Shown here one piece after another: positions 43,013 through 51,539 of a DNA stretch of 64,000 bases. The notes below the pieces were generated by a model, which did no database searches, was not told the origin of the DNA, and saw only the letters and a program-made list of their open reading frames with translations. Source of the stretch: Sphingobacterium haloxyli (lineage in GTDB: Bacteria; Bacteroidota; Bacteroidia; Sphingobacteriales; Sphingobacteriaceae); NCBI RefSeq assembly GCF_002980525.1, contig NZ_PVBQ01000018.1, positions 21,382-85,381 of the forward strand. The letters are read 5' to 3'. A program made the translations under genes and the position numbers. Position 1 is the first letter of the stretch. Every line of letters starts with the position of its first letter.

Positions 43013-44614
43013 ATGATGATGAGATTCACTTATATTTTAATTGCACTGTTGATAGGAACATCTTCGTGCAACGATTTTCTTGATACAAAACCCACTGATT
43101 TTGTGACGCCGTCTTATAAGACGGTCAACGATTTCGAACTGGCGCTTGCAGGCGTGTACGACATCCTCGGAAACCGGACGTTTTACGGCGATGTGTGGCC
43201 ATATTGGCTCAATGTAAGTACGGATATCGAATACACCAATACCGGGTCTGCCAATGCTACTGTATATATATACGGGCCGGCCGAAGCAAACGTGACTGAT
43301 TTTTGGAAAGCCTTGTATACAGGTGTATATCGTGCCAATCTTATCTTGGATGTGGTAGATGGTACGGATTTGGACGATGGCTCTAAAAACAGAATAAAGG
43401 GGCAGGCCTTGTTTCTGCGGGCATATTACTATTTCATGTTAGTGAGCAATTACGGTGATATTCCTTTGTACCTGAGCGCCAAACCTTCCATCAATGAAAT
43501 GGATGTGCCGAGAACGCCCATGAAGGAAGTTTATAACTTGGTTGTGACGGATATGCTGGAGGCCGAGCAATTGGTGGATGAAGTGGAGGGAGGTACTACC
43601 GAGAAGACTGTAAATTTTGGCGGAAGGATATCGCGATCCGCTGTACAAGGTGTGTTGGCGAGGGTATATCTCAAGATGGCGGGGTATCCGTTGATGGATC
43701 AGTCTAAGTATGCTGATGCTCTAAGATGGGCACTAGCAGTAAAAAATTCAGGATTACATAGCCTGAATCCCGATTATACCGATGTGTTTATTAAATATGC
43801 AAAGGATGAATACGATATACGCGAGAGTATTTGGGAAGTTGAATTTTATGGAAATACGCAGGGTGCCATGCAAGAGTATACCTACTATATAGGGGCGAGA
43901 GGGGGAATACGGACGCAGGATGCCGAGCTTGGCCGTAGTGGAGGTTTGATCAACGGTAGCGGTAAATTGTTTGATCTGTATGAGCTTGATCCTAATAGCA
44001 CAGCCGTACCGCTGAAGGATTCATATGATTTAAGACGTGACTGGAACTTGGCTCCTTACACCTATGTGGGTACGCCGGGCGTAAAAACACCCAATAATGA
44101 TCGATGGAGAAGGAACATGGGCAAATGGCGACGTGAATATGAGGTCGTGTCACCTAAAGATATTTCTACCTCACCTCAGAATTTTCCGATTTTACGTTAC
44201 GCAGACATCTTGCTCATGGCTGCTGAAGCAGAAAATGAATTGAACGGACCGGTTAATGCGTATCCCTATATCAACGAGGTGAGAAGACGCGCATACGGGC
44301 TTCTACTGCCTCAGCCGCCTAACCCAAATGTAAATGCCGACTTATCTGGGCTATCAAAAGATGAGTTTAGACAGGCTATAAGAGATGAGCGAGCCAGGGA
44401 GTTTTGTTTCGAAGCATCGCGCCGCACAGATTTGATCAGGTGGGGAAATTTTGTAGGAGATATGAAAGCATACATCACATGGGCATTGGCCAATGGGGGG
44501 GTAGAGGGACATGTGCTCGGTTCGCGAAATGTCTCCGACAGAAACGTGTTGCTGCCTATTCCTACGTATGATATGTCTTTAAATAAAGCGTTGACACAAA
44601 ACCCAGGGTATTAA
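43013..44614 (+). CDS. SusD/RagB-family surface lipoprotein (pair 4)
   Basis: 533 residues with a lipoprotein signal (cysteine at 19, GTSSC) and the NDFLDTKPTDFVTPSYKTV start of SusD proteins. Family blocks: GVYRANLILDVVDG, KGQALFLRAYYYFMLVSNYGDIPLYL, FPILRYADILLMAAEAENEL and RDERAREFCFEASRRTDLIRWG. It begins 5 bases after SusC 4, the tightest pair in the window. The central part (residues 260-380) contains a loop region specific to this member and may shape the ligand pocket. Confidence 0.94.
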   Translation: MMMRFTYILIALLIGTSSCNDFLDTKPTDFVTPSYKTVNDFELALAGVYDILGNRTFYGDVWPYWLNVSTDIEYTNTGSANATVYIYGPAEANVTDFWKALYTGVYRANLILDVVDGTDLDDGSKNRIKGQALFLRAYYYFMLVSNYGDIPLYLSAKPSINEMDVPRTPMKEVYNLVVTDMLEAEQLVDEVEGGTTEKTVNFGGRISRSAVQGVLARVYLKMAGYPLMDQSKYADALRWALAVKNSGLHSLNPDYTDVFIKYAKDEYDIRESIWEVEFYGNTQGAMQEYTYYIGARGGIRTQDAELGRSGGLINGSGKLFDLYELDPNSTAVPLKDSYDLRRDWNLAPYTYVGTPGVKTPNNDRWRRNMGKWRREYEVVSPKDISTSPQNFPILRYADILLMAAEAENELNGPVNAYPYINEVRRRAYGLLLPQPPNPNVNADLSGLSKDEFRQAIRDERAREFCFEASRRTDLIRWGNFVGDMKAYITWALANGGVEGHVLGSRNVSDRNVLLPIPTYDMSLNKALTQNPGY

Positions 44615-44631
44615 TTTTTTAAGACTTAATT

Positions 44632-45534
44632 ATGAAGTATATACATCACATCCTGTCCATGGTTCTTTTTATTGGCTTGGTATCCTGTGAAAAGAATCTG
44701 CAAGTAGACCAGCCCGATTTTGAGGTGAGGTTGAGCAAGACCACCTATAAGGTAGGAGACACTATTCGGTTTGAATTTTTCGGAGCTCGCGATAACATCA
44801 CTTTCTATTCCGGCTTGCCCGGTGCCGACTATAGGTTCAGAGAACGTACGCAGGTGGAAGGCGGCATTCCTAAAGCCAAGGTCATCACGCAGTATGGAGG
44901 GGGAGGGAATCAATTAGAATCACTTCGATTAATGGTGAGTAATGATTTGGAGCAACTTGCGGCGGAAGGAATTGCGCAGGCAACCTGGACAGACGTCACT
45001 TCGCAGGTTGATATCGCAACAAATCCGACAGTTGTCGAATCGGATTACTTGGATTTGTCGCCATGGGTCGATACCGCAAAGCCTTTTTTTATAGCCTTCA
45101 AATTTGTAGGGGAAAAAGATCCCGTTACTGTACCGGGAAATTGGATTGTCCGCGAATTGCAGGCTGTTACGGAGCTTCCTGATGGTTCGGAAATTCCAGT
45201 GGCCGACCGCGCAAATGCCGGTTGGAGCATTATTGATGTGCTGAACCCCGCTTCTGTATGGACCATACGGGCTACCGATGTGGTGATTATCGGTGGTGGT
45301 CGCAATACGGATCCTAGTGAAGATTGGTTGATTACGAAGCCGCTCTATTTTACAAAGGTGCCGCCGGACACAGGTATTCCTATTCAAAATATAGGTTCCA
45401 ATCTTCTTTCGGATTATTCGTATACATACACGGCTCCGGGAACCTATCACGTTGCTTTTTTGGCTTCTAATGCAAGTGCCGACGACTACAAATCGGTGGT
45501 GCGGGAATTTGAAATTACCATAGAGCCTGAATGA
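44632..45534 (+). CDS. DUF5017-like surface lipoprotein
   Basis: 300 residues with a lipoprotein signal (cysteine at 19, GLVSC). An Ig/PKD-like fold is suggested by FEVRLSKTTYKVGDTIRFEFFG, then ITFYSGLPGADYRFRERT, the most telling DUF5017-type block, and a C-terminal strand set (DYSYTYTAPGTYHVAFLASNAS). This kind of protein commonly follows SusD genes and is thought to bind glycan at the surface. No catalytic residues are seen. Its stop overlaps the start of the SGNH-GH5 gene (ATGA at 45531-45534). Confidence 0.8.
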   Translation: MKYIHHILSMVLFIGLVSCEKNLQVDQPDFEVRLSKTTYKVGDTIRFEFFGARDNITFYSGLPGADYRFRERTQVEGGIPKAKVITQYGGGGNQLESLRLMVSNDLEQLAAEGIAQATWTDVTSQVDIATNPTVVESDYLDLSPWVDTAKPFFIAFKFVGEKDPVTVPGNWIVRELQAVTELPDGSEIPVADRANAGWSIIDVLNPASVWTIRATDVVIIGGGRNTDPSEDWLITKPLYFTKVPPDTGIPIQNIGSNLLSDYSYTYTAPGTYHVAFLASNASADDYKSVVREFEITIEPE

Positions 45535-47909
45535 TGAAGCATGTGCATGTAAAATACGGGTCTAATATAATGTTCCTATGGGTGTTGATAATTTTTATCG
45601 GCAATGCTTATGCACAAAACAAGCACTATATCCTATTTAAATCGGGTGACAAGATTGCGTTTATCGGAAACAGCATTACCCATAACGGTGATTTTCATCA
45701 TTATATTCTGCTGTATTATGCAACCCGTTTTCCAGACAAGAAAGTCACTTTTTACAATTTGGGGGTCAAAGGTGACAACGCCAATAGTTTCCTGCGCAGG
45801 ATGGATGCGGATATCATCCCGCATAAAGCAGACTGGTCTATCATCATGGCGGGGATGAACGATGTCAACCGGAGTTTGTACGCACCGGAGAAACAAACTG
45901 AGCCCGATATTCAACGACGGAAGGAGAGAGCGTTGAAAGATTTTGAATTGTATTACGATTCATTTTTGACACGTTTAAAACGGACGAAAACGAATATAAT
46001 CTTACAGAAACCGAGCATCTATGATCAAACCGGAGATTTGACTGCTGTTAACTTGGTGGGCGTAAATGATGCATTGGAAAGATGCGGTAAAATCATCGAT
46101 AAGTTGGCAAAGAAACACAAGGTCATGGTAATTGATTACTGGACGATGATGAATGCAATCAACGCCAAGCTACAGCAAGAAGATATTAAATCTACCCTTG
46201 TCGGCCAAGATAGGGTCCATCCAGGATCCGTAGGGCATTTTGTGATGGCCTACACCTTTCTTAAGACTATAAATGCATCTAGTTACGTGTCATCACTTAC
46301 GATTGATGAGGACGGTGTAGTTGATGTTAAATATGGTTCGGTCAGTAATTTAAACTGGCAGGGAGAAGAGCTGACATTTGATTATCTGGAAGAAAGGCTG
46401 CCTTTTCCCGTACCTCCCGAAGTAGAAAATGCATTGACCCTGGTCCCTTTTACAGCCGATTTTAATACACAATTACTACAGGTAAAAGATTTAAAGGAGG
46501 GTGTGTATGCGCTTACGATCGATGATATCCTTATCGGCAATTTTACACAGGAGGAATTGGTGAAAGGTATAAATTTGGCAGAGAGAAAAAATACACCTCC
46601 GTATCAACAAGCATTAAAAGTCTTTAAGGAAGCGGTAGCTTATCGTAATGTACAGCGGCAGTTGAGAGAAATTAAATTTGTAGAATTTAGTTATCTTCCC
46701 AAAGAGCTATGGGGTGGAGATCTTGAGCCGATTAAAACATTTATTTCGGAATACCTTTCTTTTTTACAGGTGTCAAAAGATGCCCGCTACGAAACATTCC
46801 ATAGCCTGTTTGAGACATATTTGAAAAACAAACCCCACCAGACGGATTTGGAAAAGCAGGCGAAAGCATTACCGGAGACAATATATCAGTTTAATCAGCC
46901 GCAATCGCACCGCTTTCGGTTGGTAAAGGCTGACTTAAATATGCCGGATCGTAATGAAGCTCCTTTTGGGGTAAACTTAGCGGGCGCTGAATTTGCGCAC
47001 CAGAAAACACCGGGCGTTTACAATCGTGATTATACCTATCCCACCATTGCCGAACTGGATTACTTCAAATCAAAAGGATTAACCCTTTTCCGCCTGCCAT
47101 TTTTATGGGAGCGGCTACAGCATGAGTTAGACGGCCCTTTGGATGAAGCGGAATTAGCCAGAATGACTGCTTTTGTCGATGCCGCGCGGGAAAGAAACCT
47201 CTGGGTTATCTTGGATATGCATAATTATGGACGTCGATTTGTAAATGGTACTCGGGAAATTATCGGTTCAGCCAAACTGCCCATCAAACACTTCGCAGAT
47301 GTCTGGGAAAAACTTGCCGAACAATTTCGCACGAAAGAAAATATCTGGGCATACGGATTGATGAACGAACCCCATGGCATGTTAGATTCGGTACCTTGGT
47401 TTAATATAGCGCAACAGGCTATTTTTAAGATCCGGGAAATGGATACGAATACGCCGATTATGGTCGGAGGCGATAGTTGGAGTTCGACATACCGTTGGCA
47501 ACAAGCCAGTGGCAAACTGAAAGATTTGGTAGATCCATCCACTAACCTGATTTTTGAAGGGCATCTCTATTTTGATAAAGACGCTTCCGGAACATATAAA
47601 GGCACCTATGACGAGGAAGGAACAACGCCAGAAACAGGTATTGTTCGGGCACGCCCGTTTGTAGAATGGTTAAAAGAAAATAATTTAAAAGGTTTTGTCG
47701 GGGAATACGGGGTTCCCGATGATGATCCTCGTTGGTTGGTGACGCTTGATAATATGCTGAACTACCTCAAAGATAATGGCGTGAATGGAACATACTGGGC
47801 TGCGGGACCTTGGTGGAACACGTACAAATTAGCGATAGAGCCAAGAGATGGGATAGATCGTCCGCAGCTAAAAGTACTCTTAAAATACTTGAAAGTCAAT
47901 GAGAAGTGA
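45531..47909 (+). CDS. Secreted SGNH esterase fused to a GH5-type glycoside hydrolase
   Basis: 792 residues with a signal peptide (residues 1-29, ending NAYAQ). Residues 35-260 are an SGNH hydrolase with all blocks: GNSIT (serine near 48), NLGVKGDN, AGMND and DRVHPG (Asp/His near 226-229). A helical linker (about 270-480) leads to a GH5-like TIM barrel: FGVNLAGAEF, LPFLWERLQ, WVILDMHNYG, YGLMNEPHG (acid/base Glu near 612) and FVGEYGVPDDDP (nucleophile near 724). One enzyme could thus remove an acyl group and cut the chain. Translationally coupled to the preceding gene. Ends 1 base before the convergent GntR gene. Confidence 0.9.
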   Translation: MMKHVHVKYGSNIMFLWVLIIFIGNAYAQNKHYILFKSGDKIAFIGNSITHNGDFHHYILLYYATRFPDKKVTFYNLGVKGDNANSFLRRMDADIIPHKADWSIIMAGMNDVNRSLYAPEKQTEPDIQRRKERALKDFELYYDSFLTRLKRTKTNIILQKPSIYDQTGDLTAVNLVGVNDALERCGKIIDKLAKKHKVMVIDYWTMMNAINAKLQQEDIKSTLVGQDRVHPGSVGHFVMAYTFLKTINASSYVSSLTIDEDGVVDVKYGSVSNLNWQGEELTFDYLEERLPFPVPPEVENALTLVPFTADFNTQLLQVKDLKEGVYALTIDDILIGNFTQEELVKGINLAERKNTPPYQQALKVFKEAVAYRNVQRQLREIKFVEFSYLPKELWGGDLEPIKTFISEYLSFLQVSKDARYETFHSLFETYLKNKPHQTDLEKQAKALPETIYQFNQPQSHRFRLVKADLNMPDRNEAPFGVNLAGAEFAHQKTPGVYNRDYTYPTIAELDYFKSKGLTLFRLPFLWERLQHELDGPLDEAELARMTAFVDAARERNLWVILDMHNYGRRFVNGTREIIGSAKLPIKHFADVWEKLAEQFRTKENIWAYGLMNEPHGMLDSVPWFNIAQQAIFKIREMDTNTPIMVGGDSWSSTYRWQQASGKLKDLVDPSTNLIFEGHLYFDKDASGTYKGTYDEEGTTPETGIVRARPFVEWLKENNLKGFVGEYGVPDDDPRWLVTLDNMLNYLKDNGVNGTYWAAGPWWNTYKLAIEPRDGIDRPQLKVLLKYLKVNEK

Positions 47910-47910
47910 T

Positions 47911-48651
47911 TTAGTAATTAGGGTGCGCGATAACGCCAAACTGGTATTTATCTCCGCTATAAAAAGAATGTTCTATTTCAATGATGTTTCCGTCCTCTGC
48001 TATGACAGCTCCATCCAGGATAAAAATAGGGAGAGGTTTGTCGTTCTCAAAGTAATTATCCGGCGTGTTGGTGTCAAATATCGTTGTCTTAAGCGTTTGC
48101 TCTATCGTTTTTATTTTGATATGATAGGTTTGCTCGTATGTTTTGAAAAAAGAAATTTCGGGCGAGACACGCTCGATTTTGGGACATTGTTTAAGGGATA
48201 TATAGCGTGTTTCGTCTTTCAGGATATCGTCATCAGCATAACGAAGGATGCGAATCTTCAAAACCGGACCTTCGAGCGTCAGTTGTTTATGTTGAATCAT
48301 GGTAGAAATACCCTCTTGTAATATCGTTTTTTCAATGACAATATTTTTAGGCGCGAACCCTTCTTGTGATAAACTTTCATTGAACCCCCTCCGCGTTGAT
48401 TCGACCGAACCCAATGTGCGAACAATTTTGTGGTCACCGGTGCGATTAAGTACAAATGTGCCTTTGCCTTTAATTCGGCGTACCCAACCAAGTGTCTCTA
48501 AGTTTAGGAGGCTCTTCCGTGCCGTTGTGTTGCTGACTTTGAAGGTTTTGATTAGCTCATTTTCCGAAGGAACCTTATCGCCGGGCGCTAAATCGCCTTC
48601 TTTGATGCGTTTGATGATTTCTTCGCTGATGAGAATAAATTTGGGATCCAT
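47911..48651 (-). CDS. GntR-family transcriptional regulator with UTRA domain
   Basis: 246 residues. The N-terminal winged helix is clear: ISEEIIKRIKEGDLAPGDKVPSENELIKTFKVSNTTARKSL across about 8-47, then the wing GWVRRIKGKGTFVL (55-68). Residues 90-240 fit a UTRA effector domain as in the HutC branch, which usually binds a sugar or small metabolite. It is divergent from the MFS gene. A near-palindrome next to that promoter recurs before the SusC 3 and isomerase operons at the same distance to the -7 box, so this protein is the natural candidate to bind it. Ligand unknown. Confidence 0.92.
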   Translation of the reverse strand: MDPKFILISEEIIKRIKEGDLAPGDKVPSENELIKTFKVSNTTARKSLLNLETLGWVRRIKGKGTFVLNRTGDHKIVRTLGSVESTRRGFNESLSQEGFAPKNIVIEKTILQEGISTMIQHKQLTLEGPVLKIRILRYADDDILKDETRYISLKQCPKIERVSPEISFFKTYEQTYHIKIKTIEQTLKTTIFDTNTPDNYFENDKPLPIFILDGAVIAEDGNIIEIEHSFYSGDKYQFGVIAHPNY

Positions 48652-48693
48652 ATATAATATAAAACGATTCTGCTACAAATATAAAATAATTAG

Positions 48694-48723
48694 TTTGTGT
48701 AACAAATGTGTTCACTATGTTTG
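48694..48723 (+). promoter_or_regulatory. Promoter of the MFS gene
   Basis: TTTG (48694-48697), 18 nt, TATGTTTG (48716-48723). The -33 element lies inside a short inverted repeat, TTTGT-GTA-ACAAA (48694-48706), which may be a second regulator site. Confidence 0.7.
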
Positions 48724-48734
48724 ATGATCTGCAA

Positions 48735-48748
48735 CTTAATGCGTTAAC
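48735..48748. promoter_or_regulatory. GntR operator site 2 (MFS gene)
   Basis: CTTAATGCGTTAAC starts 11 bases after the -7 box and ends 3 bases before the MFS start codon. It is the copy nearest to the regulator gene. Confidence 0.65.
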
Positions 48749-48751
48749 AAG

Positions 48752-49954
48752 ATGAAGAATAAAATAGCATGGTTAGTGTTGGTCCTGGTCTTTATTGCGA
48801 CAGGATTAAATTTTTTGGATAGGCAAGTCTTGTCCATGACAATAATTAAAATCCAGGAGGAATTCCACATTACAGATGTACAATATGGTTGGATAAATAC
48901 GAGTTTTCTGGTCAGTTATGCGTTAATGTTTACCATAGGGGGACGTATTATCGATACTGTCGGTGGAAAAATTGGTCTGGGACTGGCGGTATTGATCTGG
49001 TCTATCGCTTGTTTTCTGCACGGAGTTATGCAGAACTTCTACCAGTTAATTGCTTTCCGGTTTCTCTTAGGCTTCGGAGAAGGTGGGTGTTTCCCCGGAG
49101 CGGCGAAGGTCGTTTATGAATGGTTCGACGAAAAGAAAAGAGGAATGGCCAACGGTATTGCCATTGGTGGGTCAGCAATCGGTGCCGTTTTGGCGCCACC
49201 TTTAACCATCTATGTAGCCTCTAGCTTTGGTTGGAGAGCAAGCTTTATTATTCCGGCTATCGTTGGGATGATTTGGGTGGTTGGCTGGTTTCTGATTCCC
49301 TGGAAAAGATATATCGGTACGCAAAGAGAAAAGATCGTATCTCCAAGTGTTTCTTTTGCAAGCATTTTGAAAAACAAATATTTATGGGTTTTTGTCAGTA
49401 TACGATTCTTGCTTGATCCGGTTTTGTATTTCTTAATGTTTTGGGTGCCTAAGTACCTAAGCGAATATCGAGGGATGTCGTTTGAACGCATCGGCGATTT
49501 GTTCTGGATTCCCTTTTTGGCGCTCGGAATTTCGAACATCTTTGGCGGTTGGATATCTGACAAATTAATACAGCGAGGTATTTCCATCAATAAAGCAAGG
49601 AAATGGGTTATGGGAATAGCGGCGGGATTGACACTCTGTGCACCTTTTATCGCGTTCGTCGGGTCTTATCAGCTTGCCATAGCCTTACTAACGTTGTTAC
49701 TATTTGCACATGGATTTTGGATTACGAACTATATTACCGCTATTTCCGATATTTTCGGAAGTAAAGCGACATCGACCGTCGTAGGGCTGTCCGGCACTGC
49801 GGGTGCGTTGTCTAGTTTGTTGATAAACCCGTTTATCGGAGAAATCGTGACACGCTATTCGTATACACCGTTATGGGTCACGGCAGGGTTAATGTATCCC
49901 CTAGGTTTTCTCCTTTTTTTGGTGTTTATCCCCCGGATTAAAGCATTGTTTTAA
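48752..49954 (+). CDS. MFS permease, ACS/hexuronate-transporter-like
   Basis: 400 residues with 12 membrane helices. The N-terminus (NFLDRQVLSMTIIKIQEEFH) and the loop RFLLGFGEGGCFPGAAKVVYEWF are typical of the anion:cation symporter branch (ExuT, GudP), which moves hexuronates and related sugar acids; the substrate here is not certain. It lies alone between the divergent GntR gene and a second promoter at 49981. The candidate operator touches its start codon, so transcription should follow the inducer sensed by GntR. It would bring the released sugar across the inner membrane. Confidence 0.88.
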   Translation: MKNKIAWLVLVLVFIATGLNFLDRQVLSMTIIKIQEEFHITDVQYGWINTSFLVSYALMFTIGGRIIDTVGGKIGLGLAVLIWSIACFLHGVMQNFYQLIAFRFLLGFGEGGCFPGAAKVVYEWFDEKKRGMANGIAIGGSAIGAVLAPPLTIYVASSFGWRASFIIPAIVGMIWVVGWFLIPWKRYIGTQREKIVSPSVSFASILKNKYLWVFVSIRFLLDPVLYFLMFWVPKYLSEYRGMSFERIGDLFWIPFLALGISNIFGGWISDKLIQRGISINKARKWVMGIAAGLTLCAPFIAFVGSYQLAIALLTLLLFAHGFWITNYITAISDIFGSKATSTVVGLSGTAGALSSLLINPFIGEIVTRYSYTPLWVTAGLMYPLGFLLFLVFIPRIKALF

Positions 49955-49980
49955 AGGCGAAATAAAATAGTTGGATTTTT

Positions 49981-50012
49981 TTTGTGAAATAATCATTTAA
50001 TGATTATGTTTG
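49981..50012 (+). promoter_or_regulatory. Promoter of the isomerase operon
   Basis: TTTG (49981-49984), 20 nt, TATGTTTG (50005-50012). The -7 box is identical to those at 35010 and 48716. Confidence 0.7.
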
Positions 50013-50023
50013 AAGTGAAATAA

Positions 50024-50037
50024 CTTAGTGCGTTAAG
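50024..50037. promoter_or_regulatory. GntR operator site 3 (isomerase operon)
   Basis: CTTAGTGCGTTAAG is the most symmetric of the three sites (CTTA...TAAG outer arms, central GC). It begins 11 bases after the -7 box and lies 14 bases before the isomerase ATG. Confidence 0.7.
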
Positions 50038-50051
50038 TATAAACTATAATT

Positions 50052-51533
50052 ATGGAAATAAAATTGGATTCAAATACGGCCTTCTATAAACCACTATCAA
50101 AGAAAGTAGGCAAGGCGCGTATCGGAGTTTTTGGTGTAGGATATGTTAAATATTGGGCACAATTTGATGGACTGCTTGCTGATATGCAGGAGAAACAAGC
50201 CGTGTTTATGAGCATGGTGGAGCAATTTGATGTCGAAGTCGTCGACTTCGGTATGGTAGATGATGCGCAATCGGCGTATGATCTTGTCCCCAGGCTCTTG
50301 GGTGCCGATCTGGATCTTATTTTTTGCGATATGCTTACTTATGCTACTTCGAGTACCTTCGGAGCAATAGTAAAGAACATCCAAGTACCATTAATCTTGG
50401 TAGCACTACAACCTGATAAGGCACTTAATTACGAACAGGCGTCTACCTATAAGCAGCTTTTTAACGATGATATTTGTTCCTTGCCTGAATTTACAGGAGT
50501 TGCCGTGCGGTTGGGGCGTCCGGTACCCGATGTTATTATCGGGACGTTATATGATGATGCAGAAGCCGTGGATGAGATTGGTAAATACTGTCGCATTGCT
50601 AATGTATTGCACAGCTTGAAGAATGCCAGGATCGGACATATTGGACACCCTATAGAAGCGATGTTGGACATGCACACCGACTCGACTATGCTGACCGCCC
50701 ATTTCGGCTTGCACGTGGTGCAATGTGAATCGCATGAGATTATTCAGCAATATCAGGAGGTCGATGTGATCGATCTGGAAAGAGAAAAGGAATTTATACT
50801 GGATTTCTTTGATACCCCCGATCCGGTTTCCGATCCGATATCGGATAAGCTTAAACCTGCCGATCTGGAAGTAGCAGCAAGAGTGTCGTTAGCGTTGAAA
50901 GCTTTTGTAGCGACGAAGAAACTAGATGGCCTGGCTTATTATTATGAAGGTGCTGCACAAAGTATGGAGCAACTCGTCATGTCAAACTTGATTGTTGGAA
51001 ATTCTCTTCTTACTGCAGCGGGGTTTCCAATGTGTGGAGAATCTGATCTTAAAACCTGCGTAGCGATGATGGTAATGGATCGACTGGGTATCGGCGGTAG
51101 TTTTGCAGAATTTCATCCAGTAGATTTCAACGAAAATTTTGTGTTGGTTGGTCATGATGGACCACACAATGTTACTATTGCAGAGGGTAAGCCGATATTA
51201 AGAAGCCTAAAAAAATATCATGGTAAACCGGGGTTTGGGGCAGGCGTAGAATTTAAAATTAAAGAAGGGCCGATTACCATGTTAAGCATCAGCTCTACAT
51301 TTGATGGGCGGTTCAAATTCATCGTCGCGGAAGGTGAATCTGTTGCAGGACCTATACCGCCGACCGGCAATACCAATACACGTGGATTCTTTGGAGAAGA
51401 TATACGTCAATTTTTGAAAAATTGGGTTGCTGAAGGGCCTACACATCATTTTGCATTGGGTATAGGGCATCATGCAGAAACCATCCTAAAGATCGGAAGA
51501 TACCTTAATATAGAAACTGTTTTTGTAAAATAA
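50052..51533 (+). CDS. L-arabinose/L-fucose isomerase-family protein
   Basis: 493 residues. An aldose-ketose isomerase of the AraA/FucI fold, cytosolic, metal dependent. The four likely metal ligands can be placed: YYYEGA (Glu near 299), CGESD (Glu near 330), GHDGPH (His near 367) and HHFALGIGHH (His near 470). This is the arrangement of L-arabinose isomerase, but similarity to true AraA is partial, so the sugar is uncertain. It opens the operon that runs to the GMC dehydrogenase at 60899 and has its own promoter with a GntR operator. It would process the monosaccharide taken up by the neighbouring MFS permease. Confidence 0.82.
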   Translation: MEIKLDSNTAFYKPLSKKVGKARIGVFGVGYVKYWAQFDGLLADMQEKQAVFMSMVEQFDVEVVDFGMVDDAQSAYDLVPRLLGADLDLIFCDMLTYATSSTFGAIVKNIQVPLILVALQPDKALNYEQASTYKQLFNDDICSLPEFTGVAVRLGRPVPDVIIGTLYDDAEAVDEIGKYCRIANVLHSLKNARIGHIGHPIEAMLDMHTDSTMLTAHFGLHVVQCESHEIIQQYQEVDVIDLEREKEFILDFFDTPDPVSDPISDKLKPADLEVAARVSLALKAFVATKKLDGLAYYYEGAAQSMEQLVMSNLIVGNSLLTAAGFPMCGESDLKTCVAMMVMDRLGIGGSFAEFHPVDFNENFVLVGHDGPHNVTIAEGKPILRSLKKYHGKPGFGAGVEFKIKEGPITMLSISSTFDGRFKFIVAEGESVAGPIPPTGNTNTRGFFGEDIRQFLKNWVAEGPTHHFALGIGHHAETILKIGRYLNIETVFVK

Positions 51534-51539
51534 AAAAAT

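Noticed and set aside
47899..48724. Plus-strand frames across the GntR gene
   Set aside because: Antisense shadows of a gene with a clear GntR and UTRA reading.
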